Source: Streptomyces sp. NBC_00620 (GTDB lineage Bacteria > Actinomycetota > Actinomycetes > Streptomycetales > Streptomycetaceae). Taken from it: DNA of 64,000 nucleotides. The DNA is taken from the NCBI RefSeq assembly GCF_026341825.1, contig NZ_JAPENY010000001.1:3658001-3722000 (forward strand), given 5' to 3'. Of this stretch, positions 14,856 to 29,435 are shown piece by piece. The number at the start of each line of letters is the position of its first letter. Position 1 is the stretch's first letter. The notes below the pieces were generated by a model. That model was given only the letters and a program-made list of their open reading frames with translations. It was not told the origin of the DNA and did not search any database. A program made the translations under genes and the position numbers.

Positions 14856-15686
14856 ATGAATTCCGCACAGGCCGACGCCTACCTCCGCAGGATCGGGGCT
14901 CAGTACCCCGCGTGGCCCACGTCCGATGCGCTGCGCGAGCTCCACCGGCGCCATCTGGAGGCGGTGCCGTTCGAGAACCTGTCGATTCACCTCGGTGAGG
15001 AGATCGTGTTGGAGGAGAAGAGGCTGCTGGACAAGCTGGTGGGTGCGCGCAGAGGGGGGTTCTGCTACGAACTGAACGGGGCGTTCGGGGCGTTGCTGGG
15101 GGCGCTGGGCTTCGACGTGACGCTGCTGGCGGGGAGGGTGTACGGCGACGAGGGGCGGCTCGGGATTCCGTACGACCATCTCGCGCTGCGGGTGCGGACG
15201 GTGGACGGGGGTGACTGGCTGACCGACGTCGGGTTCGGCGCGCACAGTCTCTACCCGCTGGCCTTCGGGGAGCGGGGGGAGCAGGAGGATCCCGGGGGCA
15301 CGTTCCGGGTCGTCGAGGCGGGGCCGGACGCGGCGGGGGTGCGGGGTGCGGGAGGGTCGCGCGAGCGGGAGGACCTCGATGTCATCCGGAACGGCAAGAC
15401 GCAGTACCGGCTGGAGGTGCGGCCGCGGGTGCTCGGGGACTTCGTGACCGGGGCCTGGTGGCACAGCACCTCACCGGTATCGCATTTCGCGCGGTCGCTG
15501 GTCTGTTCGCGGGTCACCGAGGACGGCGGCAGGATCACGCTCAGCGGTCGGAACTTCACGGTGACGGCGGCCGACGGGGCGAAGGAGGTGTCGGAGCTGG
15601 CCACGGACGAGGAGGTGTTGGCGACCTATCGCGACCGATTCGGGATCGAGTTGGGGCGGGTGCCGGAGGTGAGGGAGGCGCGTTAG
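14856..15686 (+). CDS. Arylamine N-acetyltransferase
   Basis: The 276-residue enzyme transfers acetyl from acetyl-CoA to aromatic amines and hydrazines. The catalytic triad is visible: Cys70 in RGGFCYELN, His in PYDHLALRV (about 109) and Asp in WLTDVGFGAHS (about 126). The conserved EAVPFENLSIHLG near the N-terminus is typical. The length is normal. ATG lies 4 bases behind comEC, so it may be co-transcribed, though no functional link is obvious. Amide-synthase relatives (RifF-like) occur in ansamycin clusters, but no such cluster is present here. Confidence 0.92.
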   Translation: MNSAQADAYLRRIGAQYPAWPTSDALRELHRRHLEAVPFENLSIHLGEEIVLEEKRLLDKLVGARRGGFCYELNGAFGALLGALGFDVTLLAGRVYGDEGRLGIPYDHLALRVRTVDGGDWLTDVGFGAHSLYPLAFGERGEQEDPGGTFRVVEAGPDAAGVRGAGGSREREDLDVIRNGKTQYRLEVRPRVLGDFVTGAWWHSTSPVSHFARSLVCSRVTEDGGRITLSGRNFTVTAADGAKEVSELATDEEVLATYRDRFGIELGRVPEVREAR

Positions 15687-15766
15687 CTGCGCTGGGTGAG
15701 GGAGGTGGTGTGCTGTGACGGGTGCCCCTGGTGTCGGGCCTGTCGGGCGTATCGGAAAATGTCTGC

Positions 15767-16012
15767 GTGAGTGATGTGAGACATGTGCTGGTACTGCCCG
15801 ACCGTGATGCCGCGGAAGAGGCCGCGGAGGCACTCGGTGACAGGTTCAGGCTGGATGAGGAACCGCAGCTCGTGCGGGACGCGCTGGCCGGTGAGGACGA
15901 CGCCGAGGACGCGCAGTGGCTGGTGGTGCTGCGGGATGCCGAGGAGCGGCTCGACCCCAAGGAACTGGACGAGTTCGTGGGGGAGTGGGACGGCTGGCGC
16001 GAGGAGCCGTAG
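15767..16012 (+). CDS. Small acidic protein of unknown function, 81 aa
   Basis: GTG 15767 (MSDVRHVLVLPDRDAAEEAAEALG) is preferred over an upstream in-frame ATG at 15722. Glu and Asp make up about a third of the chain. A beta strand (HVLVLP) followed by a helix with EEAAEAL and a second strand (QWLVVLRD) suggests a small alpha/beta fold that compares or binds another protein. No family is recognised with confidence. The gene stands alone between the N-acetyltransferase gene and the tandem-repeat stretch in front of holA. Confidence 0.68.
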   Translation: MSDVRHVLVLPDRDAAEEAAEALGDRFRLDEEPQLVRDALAGEDDAEDAQWLVVLRDAEERLDPKELDEFVGEWDGWREEP

Positions 16013-16093
16013 CGCTCCGCGGGGGTGCGGGAGTTGTGGGGGTGGTTCGCGAACCGTGGGTTGTCTACGGCCGGCCGTGGACAGGTGGTCCAC

Positions 16094-16261
16094 CCGGCAC
16101 CCTGACCTCCGGCTTCGGTCCGGCACCCTGACCTCCGGCTTCGGTCCGGCACCCTGACCTCCGGCCTCGGTCCGGCACCCCGACCCCCGGCCTCGGTCCG
16201 GCGCCCGACCTCGGCTCCGATCCGGCACCCCGACCCCGGTTCCGGCACCCCGACCCCGGTT
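16094..16261. repeat. Tandem repeat array (26-bp unit) upstream of holA
   Basis: Four 26-bp units begin with CCGGCACCC (16094, 16120, 16146, 16172). They are followed by a 24-bp and two identical 20-bp shortened units (16198, 16222, 16242). It fills most of the gene-free 16013-16344 stretch. Units 1 and 2 are identical; later ones drift. No ORF with a ribosome site uses it. Repeats directly abut, so it is not a CRISPR. Confidence 0.88.
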
Positions 16262-16344
16262 CCGGTAGCCCGGTGACCCGGCTGCGGCGTCAGGGTGCGA
16301 CCGCTCGGGACGCGTTGTCAGTGGCGCGTGGGATGCTTGTCGGG

Positions 16345-17331
16345 ATGGCCAGGAAGACTGCTAATGACGACCCTCTCGCCCCTGTCACGCTTGCCGTGGG
16401 CCAGGAGGATCTCCTGCTCGACCGTGCCGTGCAGGAGGTGGTGGCCGCCGCCAGGGCCGCCGACGCCGACACGGACGTACGCGATCTCACTCCGGACCAG
16501 TTGCATCCCGGCACGCTTGCCGAGTTGACGAGTCCGTCGCTCTTCTCCGAGCGGAAGGTCGTGGTCGTACGCAATGCGCAGGATCTGCCGGCCGACACGG
16601 TCAAGGACGTGAAGGCGTACCTGGGGGCGCCCGCCGAGGAGATCACCCTGGTGCTGTTGCACGCGGGTGGTGCCAAGGGCAAGGGGCTGCTCGATGCGGC
16701 GCGCAAGGTGGGGGCGCGGGAGGTGGCGTGCCCCAAGATGACGAAGCCGGCGGATCGGCTGGCGTTCGTGCGGAGTGAGTTCCGGGCGGTGGGGAGAGCT
16801 GCCACGCCTGAGGCCTGTCAGGCGCTCGTGGACTCCATCGGGAGTGATCTGCGGGAGCTGGCTTCCGCGGTGTCGCAGTTGACCGCGGACGTCGAGGGGA
16901 CGATCGACGAGGCTGTCGTCGGGCGGTACTACACCGGGCGGGCCGAGGTGCAGAGCTTTACCGTGGCCGATCGGGCGGTGGAGGGGCGGGCTGCGGAGGC
17001 GCTGGAGGCGTTGCGGTGGTCTCTGTCTACCGGGGTTGCGCCGGTGCTGATCACCAGCGCGTTGGCGCAGGGGGTGCGGGCGATCGGGAAGGTGTCCTCG
17101 GCGAGGAACGGGCGGTCGGTCGACCTTGCGCGGGAGCTGGGGATGCCGCCGTGGAAGATTGACCGGGTTCGGCAGCAGATGCGGGGGTGGACTCCGGATG
17201 GGGTTGCTGTTGCCCTGCGGGCGGTTGCGGAGGCTGACGCGGGCGTCAAGGGGGGCGGGGATGATCCCGAGTACGCCCTGGAGAAGGCTGTTGTGGTGAT
17301 TGCTCGGGCTGCGCGATCCCGGCGGGGGTAG
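16345..17331 (+). CDS. holA: DNA polymerase III delta subunit (clamp-loader)
   Basis: The 328-residue product starts at ATG 16345 (MARKTANDDPLAPVTLAVG); the longer frame upstream would run into the repeat array. N-terminal VTLAVGQEDLLLDRAV corresponds to the delta start, and LTPDQLHPGTLAELTSPSLFSERKVVVVRNA carries the beta-clamp-interacting region. The C-terminal collar domain includes FTVADRAVEGRAAEALEALR. Delta opens the sliding clamp as part of the clamp loader. The comEC-holA-rpsT-lepA order is widely conserved. The ribosome site is weak; a GTG or ATG a few codons upstream (16333) cannot be excluded. Confidence 0.9.
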   Translation: MARKTANDDPLAPVTLAVGQEDLLLDRAVQEVVAAARAADADTDVRDLTPDQLHPGTLAELTSPSLFSERKVVVVRNAQDLPADTVKDVKAYLGAPAEEITLVLLHAGGAKGKGLLDAARKVGAREVACPKMTKPADRLAFVRSEFRAVGRAATPEACQALVDSIGSDLRELASAVSQLTADVEGTIDEAVVGRYYTGRAEVQSFTVADRAVEGRAAEALEALRWSLSTGVAPVLITSALAQGVRAIGKVSSARNGRSVDLARELGMPPWKIDRVRQQMRGWTPDGVAVALRAVAEADAGVKGGGDDPEYALEKAVVVIARAARSRRG

Positions 17332-17356
17332 GTGCTCCTGGGCTGGTGTCGGCCTT

Positions 17357-17612
17357 GGGGTTTTTCGCCCCCTCCGCCCCTACCCGTCCCTTGTTCCTGG
17401 GGGCTCCGCCCCCAGACCCCCGTATCGCGCTGACGCGCTCGTCCTCAAACGCCGGACGGGCTGAAATCCCTGCCCACACGGGTGGGTGGGGGTTCGGGAC
17501 GGCACCACCTCGTCCTCCAACGCCGGACGGGCTGAAACACCCCCGCCCCCGCGGGTGGGTGGCGGTTCGGGACGCCACCGCCTCGTCCTCGGACGCCGGA
17601 CGGGCTAGAGCT
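17357..17612. repeat. GC-rich 3'-end module and 71-bp tandem units behind holA
   Basis: A T-run plus CGCCCCCTCCGCCCC (from about 17361) lies just behind the holA stop. A GGGGGC-TCC-GCCCCC hairpin (17399-17413) follows. Three units starting TCGTCCTC (17439, 17510, 17583) then come, each holding ACGCCGGACGGGCT and spaced 71-73 bases. The same module recurs at four other sites in the window. No gene is seen in 17332-17827. Confidence 0.85.
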
Positions 17613-17658
17613 CATGCACCTCATGGGCTGGAACTTGCCCGCCGAGCTCTCGAACGCC

Positions 17659-17702
17659 AAAAACCCCGCTCGCCCTCCCGGGGAAGGAAGGGGAAACGGG
17701 GT
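17659..17702 (-). terminator. Terminator of rpsT
   Basis: On the minus strand ACCCCG (17702-17697) pairs with CGGGGT (17668-17663), followed by T's (17663-17659). Internal CCCC/GGGG pairing strengthens it. It lies 125 bases behind the rpsT stop. Confidence 0.6.
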
Positions 17703-17827
17703 CTCGGTTCAAGATGTTGGAGCCACGCCCGCGTGGCGAACGCAGGTCGTGCGTGGGTCCAGGGGTGCCGGGTAGGAGCGGTAGAGAGGGTCCGCTGGGT
17801 CCTATTCGGCGGTTAAGTCGGGTTGGA

Positions 17828-18094
17828 TCAGCCCTTGAGGGAAGCGACCTTGGAAGCAAGCGCCGACTTCTTGTTGGCGGCCTGGTTCTTGTGGATGACG
17901 CCCTTCGAGACGGCCTTGTCGAGCGCGCGCGAAGCATCGCGCGTGTACTCGGTGGCCTTCTCGACGTCACCGGCGGCAGCTGCCTCGCGGGCCTTGCGGA
18001 TCGCGGTCTTCAGGGAGGACTTGACGGCCTTGTTGCGCAGCCGAGCCTTCTCGTTGGTCTTGATCCGCTTGATCTGGGACTTGATGTTCGCCAC
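17828..18094 (-). CDS. rpsT: 30S ribosomal protein S20
   Basis: The 88-residue, highly basic protein begins MANIKSQIKRIKTNEKARLRN and ends NKKSALASKVASLKG, the standard S20 pattern. It binds 16S rRNA early in 30S assembly. GTG 18094 was chosen because AAAGG lies eight bases upstream and the N-terminus then matches the family; a longer frame to 18133 adds non-homologous residues. It is divergent from lepA and convergent with holA, the usual actinobacterial arrangement. Confidence 0.97.
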   Translation of the reverse strand: MANIKSQIKRIKTNEKARLRNKAVKSSLKTAIRKAREAAAAGDVEKATEYTRDASRALDKAVSKGVIHKNQAANKKSALASKVASLKG

Positions 18095-18199
18095 TGAATG
18101 AGCCTTTACAGGTTCAGGCGCGCGAGACAGCACGTCTCACTCGCCGTTTGATTTCCTTGGGTGTGCCTCCTGCAGAGAGGGCATGAGACACAGCTACCC

Positions 18200-18229
18200 A
18201 GGCTACCAGTGCTCCTGCGACCGGCCCAA
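18200..18229 (-). promoter_or_regulatory. Candidate rpsT promoter
   Basis: On the minus strand TTGGGC (18229-18224) and TAGCCT (18205-18200) are 18 bases apart, about 105 bases ahead of the rpsT start. The -35 is overlapped by an inverted repeat at 18217-18238. Confidence 0.5.
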
Positions 18230-18238
18230 ACCGGTCGC
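18217..18238. promoter_or_regulatory. 8-bp inverted repeat over the rpsT -35
   Basis: GCGACCGG and CCGGTCGC flank CCCAAA. The position over the promoter between rpsT and lepA suggests an operator or a stem in a transcript; no regulator is known to me for it. Confidence 0.4.
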
Positions 18239-18318
18239 AGCTCCCCGCCCGTGGGACCATGGAGCCTACGTATCGATCCGACCCGAGGCGACAGGCGCCT
18301 CAAGAGACAGGACCCTGC

Positions 18319-20187
<1,869 letters not shown>

Positions 20188-20210
20188 ACCCGCGGAATGC
20201 CGTTGTTCCC

Positions 20211-20244
20211 AAGGGCCCGCTGCGCTTCGGCGTGGCGGGCCCTT
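20211..20244 (+). terminator. Terminator of lepA
   Basis: A perfect 10-bp stem, AAGGGCCCGC with GCGGGCCCTT, has a 14-base loop and starts 23 bases behind the stop. There is no long T-run. Confidence 0.65.
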
Positions 20245-20337
20245 GCGCTTGCGCCCGGTTGCGCTCTGTAGGAAGTGACAGGCCGCGGCCTCTTACGCAG
20301 TGGCCGGTCGGGCTTTACTCTGATCACTGCTCGCTAG

Positions 20338-20351
20338 TTACTCACGAGTTA
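20338..20351. promoter_or_regulatory. Palindromic operator candidate ahead of the acyl-CoA ligase
   Basis: TTACTCACGAGTTA contains the perfect core ACTC-AC-GAGT. It overlaps a possible -10 (TAGTTA, 20335-20340) and lies about 55 bases before the start. TetR-type regulators of fatty-acid genes bind similar ACTC...GAGT palindromes (family knowledge); the regulator here is unknown. Confidence 0.45.
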
Positions 20352-20405
20352 AACAACAGCCGCACCATTGAGCCAGCCGCGCTGCCGCGGGCCCCGGAGG
20401 ATGTC

Positions 20406-22280
20406 GTGAGCGACACACAGACCCTGATCGAGAACCGTCCGCCGTCCGTGGCGGCCCTCTTCCTGGAGCGTGTGGCGGCCACGCCGGACGCCGAGGCGTA
20501 CCGCTACCCGGTGCCCGCCACCTCGGGCGAGGGCCCGGACGAGTGGAAGTCGCTGAGCTGGGCCCAGGCCGCCGAGCGGGTCTTCGCCGTCGCGGCCGGT
20601 CTGATCGAACTGGGCGTGCAGCCGGAACAGCGCGTCGCGCTCGCCTCCTCCACCCGGGTCGAGTGGATCCTCGCGGACCTCGGCATCCTGTGCGCGGGCG
20701 CGGCCACGACGACCGTGTATCCGCAGACGAACGCCGAGGAGTCGGCGTTCATCCTCTCGGACTCCGCGAGCAAGGTCCTGATCGCGGAGGACGCGGCCCA
20801 GCTCGCCAAGGCGGTGGAGAAGCGCGCCGACCTTCCCGAGCTGACGCATGTCGTGGTCATCGACCCCGCGGGCGTCGAGAGCAGCGAGTGGGTTCTCACC
20901 CTCGCCGAGCTGGAGGCCCGCGGCGCCGCCTACCTGGAGAAGAACCCCGATCTGATCAAGGAGAAGGTCGGCGCGATCACCTCCGACCAGCTCGCCACCC
21001 TCATCTACACCTCGGGTACCACCGGGCGCCCCAAGGGTGTCCGTCTCCCGCACGACAACTGGTCGTACATGGCGAAGGCCATCGCCGCGACCGGTCTGAT
21101 CAGCACCGAGGACGTGCAGTACCTCTGGCTGCCGCTCGCCCACGTCTTCGGCAAGGTGCTCACCTCCGGCCAGATCGAGGTCGGGCACGTCACCGCCGTC
21201 GACGGCCGGGTGGACAAGATCATCGAGAATCTGCCGGTGGTGCAGCCGACGTACATGGCGGCCGTGCCCCGCATCTTCGAGAAGGTCTACAACGGGGTCG
21301 CGGCCAAGGCACGGGCCGGTGGCGGCGCCAAGTACAAGATCTTCCAGTGGGCGGCCGGGGTCTCGCGCGAGTACGCGAAGGCCAGCCAGGACAACTTCCG
21401 CCGTACCGGATCCGCCTCCGTCCCCTTCGCGCTCGGGGCCAAGCACAAGGTCGCCGACGCGCTCGTCTTCGCCAAGATCCGCGAGGCCTTCGGCGGCAAC
21501 CTGCGCGCCTGTGTGTCGGGCAGTGCGGCGCTCGCGCCGGAGATCGGCTACTTCTTCGCCGGCGCCGGCATCCACATCCTCGAGGGTTACGGGCTCACCG
21601 AGTCCTCCGCCGCCTCCTTCGTGAACCCCGGTGAGGCCTACCGCACCGGCACCGTCGGCAAGCCGCTGCCCGGCACCGAGGTGCGCATCGCGGACGACGG
21701 CGAGATCCTGCTGCGTGGCCCCGGCATCATGGAGGGCTACCACGGGCTGCCCGAGAAGACCGCCGAGGTCCTTGAGGCCGACGGCTGGTTCCACACCGGT
21801 GACATCGGCGAGCTGTCCCCGGACGGCTACCTCCGCATCACCGACCGCAAGAAGGACCTCATCAAGACCTCGGGCGGCAAGTACATCTCGCCCGCCGAGG
21901 TCGAGGGCCAGTTCAAGGCCGTGTGCCCGTACGTCTCCAACATCCTTGTGCACGGCGCCGACCGGAACTTCTGCACCGCGCTGATCGCTCTTGACGAGCC
22001 GTCAATTCTGGTCTGGGCCGAGGAGAACGGGCTCGCCGGCAAGTCGTACGCCGAGGTCGTCGCCGCGCCCGCCACGGTCAGCCTCGTCGAGGGTTACGTC
22101 AAGGAGCTCAACGAGGGTCTCCAGCGCTGGCAGACCATCAAGAAGTTCCGGCTGCTGCCCCGCGACCTCGACGTCGAGCACGGCGAGATCACGCCGAGCC
22201 TGAAGCTGAAGCGGCCGGTCGTCGAGCGCGAGTACAAGCACCTCATCGACGAGATGTACGCGGGATCGCGCGAGGCATAA
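20406..22280 (+). CDS. fadD: Long-chain fatty-acid-CoA ligase (AMP-dependent synthetase)
   Basis: The 624-residue ANL-superfamily enzyme activates fatty acids to acyl-AMP and then acyl-CoA. GTG 20406 (MSDTQTLIENRPPS) has GGAGG five bases upstream; the longer open frame has no ribosome site. The P-loop motif is YTSGTTGRPKGVRLPH (about residue 199-214). GYGLTESSAA and the hinge DRKKDLIKTSGGKYISP near 480 are intact. It resembles the long-chain/bubblegum subfamily in length and in the KVLTSGQIEVGH region. It is transcribed alone, with a palindromic operator upstream and a tandem repeat over its stop codon. Confidence 0.9.
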   Translation: MSDTQTLIENRPPSVAALFLERVAATPDAEAYRYPVPATSGEGPDEWKSLSWAQAAERVFAVAAGLIELGVQPEQRVALASSTRVEWILADLGILCAGAATTTVYPQTNAEESAFILSDSASKVLIAEDAAQLAKAVEKRADLPELTHVVVIDPAGVESSEWVLTLAELEARGAAYLEKNPDLIKEKVGAITSDQLATLIYTSGTTGRPKGVRLPHDNWSYMAKAIAATGLISTEDVQYLWLPLAHVFGKVLTSGQIEVGHVTAVDGRVDKIIENLPVVQPTYMAAVPRIFEKVYNGVAAKARAGGGAKYKIFQWAAGVSREYAKASQDNFRRTGSASVPFALGAKHKVADALVFAKIREAFGGNLRACVSGSAALAPEIGYFFAGAGIHILEGYGLTESSAASFVNPGEAYRTGTVGKPLPGTEVRIADDGEILLRGPGIMEGYHGLPEKTAEVLEADGWFHTGDIGELSPDGYLRITDRKKDLIKTSGGKYISPAEVEGQFKAVCPYVSNILVHGADRNFCTALIALDEPSILVWAEENGLAGKSYAEVVAAPATVSLVEGYVKELNEGLQRWQTIKKFRLLPRDLDVEHGEITPSLKLKRPVVEREYKHLIDEMYAGSREA

Positions 22281-22316
22281 GTCCCCGAGGCGTAAGTCCC
22301 CGAGGCGTAAGTCCCC
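22272..22316 (+). repeat. 15-bp tandem triplication over the fadD stop codon
   Basis: GAGGCATAAGTCCCC is followed by two copies of GAGGCGTAAGTCCCC, one substitution apart. The first copy contains the fadD stop TAA. The array runs into CCCC-GAAG-GGGG (22313-22324), which can act as a terminator for the two converging genes. Confidence 0.85.
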
Positions 22317-22331
22317 GAAGGGGGCGGGGAG

Positions 22332-22916
22332 TCACAGGCCCCGTCCCCTTCGCATCTCCTTCAGCAGCTCCTCCATCTGCCGTACCTGGTGGCGCAGTTC
22401 GAACACGTCCTGCAGGCTGCTCGCGGCCATGTGCGTCTCGATCTTCTTCAGCCGGGCGGCCAGTTCGTCGAATTGTTCCTGTTCACGGGCGAGCAAACGT
22501 TCCAGTTGCTGGTTCTTTCGGTGCAGGTCGAGGAAGACGGTGACCTTGGCGCGCAGCACCCATGGGTCGAAGGGCTTCGTCAGGTAGTCGGCGGCTCCGG
22601 TCGCGTACCCGCGGAATGCGTAGCCCGCGTCGGCGTCCGTGCCGGTCAGAAAGATGATGGGGACGTCCTTGGTCTGGTCGAGCCGCTTGATGTTCGCGGC
22701 GGTCTCGAAGCCGTCCATGCCGGGCATCCGGATGTCGAGAAGGACGACGGCGAATCGCTGCCGCAGCAGCGCCTTCATCGCCTCCTCGCCCGAACGCGCG
22801 CGCACCAGCGGCTCGTTGAGGGACCCCAGGACGGCCTCAAGGGCGATCAGATTGTCCTCCATGTCGTCCACGAGGAGGATGCTGGCGCGCTCGTCGGTCG
22901 TTTCCTCAGCGCTCAT
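22332..22916 (-). CDS. Response regulator with C-terminal coiled coil
   Basis: The 194-residue protein has a receiver domain (about residues 12-130). It holds the acidic pair in LLVDDMEDN, phospho-Asp in VVLLDIRMPGMDG (about 61), a Thr in FLTGTD and the Lys in LTKPFDP. It has no DNA-binding domain; instead a charged coiled coil (about 135-190) follows. It starts 12 bases behind the stop of the poly-HAMP hybrid kinase and is surely co-transcribed with it. It likely accepts phosphate from that kinase and acts through protein contact. Confidence 0.92.
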   Translation of the reverse strand: MSAEETTDERASILLVDDMEDNLIALEAVLGSLNEPLVRARSGEEAMKALLRQRFAVVLLDIRMPGMDGFETAANIKRLDQTKDVPIIFLTGTDADAGYAFRGYATGAADYLTKPFDPWVLRAKVTVFLDLHRKNQQLERLLAREQEQFDELAARLKKIETHMAASSLQDVFELRHQVRQMEELLKEMRRGRGL

Positions 22917-22928
22917 GATGACTGTGCC

Positions 22929-27128
<4,200 letters not shown>

Positions 27129-27231
27129 GGCGGCCCACTTCGGTAACTCGGCGCTTATGGGCACAGCCAGTCTGTCACTGTGTCCGCATCGGCTGAGGCC
27201 TATTCGTCCGAACTGCTCAGGGAGCCGCACC

Positions 27232-29382
27232 GTGGGGGCCATTCCGACGCAACGGGAGTCCGAGGCGCGTGCCCTTGATGCGCCCGCGCACCACCGCGCC
27301 GGCCAGGACACCGTCACCCGCACCTCGCTGCCGGGCACCCCACTCGCTCCAGGAGCCGCCCGCGACTTTGTTCGCGCCGCACTCGCCGAGTGGGCCGAAC
27401 TGGCTCCGCACGGCGCCGAGATGATGGACGACCGGCTCACCGATGACGCCCTCGTGGTCGTCAGCGAACTCGTCACCAACGCCGTTGTGCACGCGGGCAC
27501 CGACGTCCAGCTCGCGTGCCGCATGGAGGGCGAGGAGGGCCAGGGGAGCAGGGTGAGCAGGCAGGACACCGATGGCATCGGGATTTCCGGCAGCGCCGCA
27601 GGCACCGACTGCGATTCGCCGGGCTCGCTGGTCATCGAGGTGTCCGACCACCACCCCTCACGCGCGGTACGCGACGACAACTGCGAACAGCCGTACGGCA
27701 CACCGGAGTACGGGCGCGGCCTGCGGCTCGTCTCCGCGCTCTCCGACGCCTGGGGGATCACGTACCGCACCGGCGTCAAGACCGTCTGGGCGCGGCTGCC
27801 CCTCGCCGGAGGCGGCCTCGGCGTGGGCAGGGAGGGGATCCCGGGCGTCGGCAGGATCGTGGAAGTCGACGAGAGGATGGAGGCGTACGCCGGTGAACAG
27901 GCCCTGGAACGCGGGCTGCGGGTGGCCGAGATACTCGCCCCCGAGCCGAGGCGCAGAGTCCAGCAGGACCACGACTGGCTCAACCGCGGCGCCCTCTCCT
28001 TCCTCGCCGAGGCCTCCGACCTGCTCGCCGGGCAGCTCGACGAGGATCTCGTCGCCGCGCTCGCCGGACAGCTGATCGTGCCGCGCCTCGCCGACTGGTG
28101 CGCGGTGTGGCTGGAGGACGAGGCCACCGACCGGGCCGGCGGCCTCGGCATCGCCCTGGGCCCGCGCCTCGCCCGCGTCTGGCACGGCAGCGAGAACCGC
28201 ATCGAGGACCTGCGCCGCGCCCTGGAGAAGGACCCGCCCCGGCTCCCCGACTCCGTACGCTCCCGGGCCGTACCGGTGCCTTGGCCCGGGGAGGCGCTGG
28301 CTTCGGGCGGGGGCGACGGGACGGGCCCGGTGGGCGAGATCCTGGACGGGCATGGGGCTGATGCGGCAGGTGACGTGCACGAAACTGGTGAGTCGGATGT
28401 GCCGACCGGGCCCGGGGTGAGCGGGGCGGCGCTCGCGTACCGGCTGATCGCGGGTGGGCGGCCGCTGGGCACGCTCGTCATCGGGCGGGCCGGGGCGACC
28501 GGTTTCCCCGACGAGATCACGGGGCTCGTCGAGGACCTCAGCCGCCGTATCGCCCTCGCCATCGGCGCGGCCCGCCAGTACGCGCGCCAGGCCACCATCA
28601 GCCGGGTCCTCCAGCGCGGCCTGCTGCCCGGCGCGGTCGCCGAGATCCCCGGGGTGCGCAGCGCCCTCGTCTACGAACCGCTCGACAAGGGCGGGCCCAG
28701 CGGCGACTTCTACGACCTGTTCCCGGCCGGCGACGGGCGCTGGTCCTTCCTCGTCGGCGATGTCCAGGGCAAGGGGCCCGAGGCCGCCGTAGTGATCGGC
28801 CTGGCCAGGCCCTGGCTGCGGCTGCTGGCCCGCGAGGGGTACGAGGTCGCCGACGTCCTCGACCGACTCAACAGGCTCCTGCTCGACGACGCGACCGAGG
28901 CGGCGGACGCGGCGGCCCGCGCGCTCGTGGCGGCGGGCGGGCCCGGGCTCGCCGCGGACCCCGGACCGCAGACGCGCTTCCTGTCCATGCTGTACGGCGA
29001 ACTGGTGCCCTTCGACGGCGGAGTGCGCTGCACCCTGGCCTCCGCCGGGCATCCGCTGCCGCTGCTCCTCGGCCCGGACGGCGACGTGCGCGAGGTGGCC
29101 CGGCCGGGGACCCTCCTCGGCGTCTTCGAGGACGCGACCTACGCCTCCGAGACCTTCGAGCTGTACCCAGGCGACACCCTGCTGTGTGTCACGGACGGTG
29201 TCACCGAGCGCCGCAGCGGCTCCCGTCAGTTCGACGACGACGACGGTCTCGCCGAGGCCCTGGCCGACTGCACCGGCCTGAGCGCCGAACTGATCGCCGA
29301 ACGGATCCGCAGGCTCGTCCACGAGTTCGGTGCCAAGCCGCCGGAGGACGACATGGCGCTGCTGGTGCTGCAGGCGGAATAG
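27232..29382 (+). CDS. SpoIIE-family phosphatase with RsbW-like ATPase domain
   Basis: GTG 27232 with AGGGAG seven bases upstream gives 716 residues. Residues about 30-190 are a HATPase of the anti-sigma RsbW/SpoIIAB type: N-box VVVSELVTNAVVHA and G-box YGRGLRLVSALSDAWG. A GAF-like middle (about 240-460) leads to a PP2C/SpoIIE phosphatase (about 465-716) with GDFYDLF, VGDVQGKGPEAA and LCVTDGVTE, the metal-binding aspartates. Such proteins both phosphorylate and dephosphorylate anti-anti-sigma factors in partner-switching modules. It is divergent from the poly-HAMP kinase with only ~100 bases between, so the two are probably functionally linked. Confidence 0.9.
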   Translation: MGAIPTQRESEARALDAPAHHRAGQDTVTRTSLPGTPLAPGAARDFVRAALAEWAELAPHGAEMMDDRLTDDALVVVSELVTNAVVHAGTDVQLACRMEGEEGQGSRVSRQDTDGIGISGSAAGTDCDSPGSLVIEVSDHHPSRAVRDDNCEQPYGTPEYGRGLRLVSALSDAWGITYRTGVKTVWARLPLAGGGLGVGREGIPGVGRIVEVDERMEAYAGEQALERGLRVAEILAPEPRRRVQQDHDWLNRGALSFLAEASDLLAGQLDEDLVAALAGQLIVPRLADWCAVWLEDEATDRAGGLGIALGPRLARVWHGSENRIEDLRRALEKDPPRLPDSVRSRAVPVPWPGEALASGGGDGTGPVGEILDGHGADAAGDVHETGESDVPTGPGVSGAALAYRLIAGGRPLGTLVIGRAGATGFPDEITGLVEDLSRRIALAIGAARQYARQATISRVLQRGLLPGAVAEIPGVRSALVYEPLDKGGPSGDFYDLFPAGDGRWSFLVGDVQGKGPEAAVVIGLARPWLRLLAREGYEVADVLDRLNRLLLDDATEAADAAARALVAAGGPGLAADPGPQTRFLSMLYGELVPFDGGVRCTLASAGHPLPLLLGPDGDVREVARPGTLLGVFEDATYASETFELYPGDTLLCVTDGVTERRSGSRQFDDDDGLAEALADCTGLSAELIAERIRRLVHEFGAKPPEDDMALLVLQAE

Positions 29383-29435
29383 GCACGGCCGCAGCTCGTA
29401 CGAGGTTCGGGCGGGCGTACGGGACAATGGAAGGC

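Noticed and set aside
15556..16248. Minus-strand repetitive frame reading the 26-bp repeats
   Set aside because: It overlaps the N-acetyltransferase and the 81-aa gene in antisense and its repeat peptide has no start signal.
16094..16261. Tandem repeat as a CRISPR array
   Set aside because: Units abut without unique spacers and drift in length; no cas gene is present.
27129..28598. A 490-codon open extension of the poly-HAMP kinase on the minus strand
   Set aside because: It is the antisense of the SpoIIE/ATPase gene, is Ser/Pro/Arg-rich without any domain, and ATG 27128 gives a sensible start.
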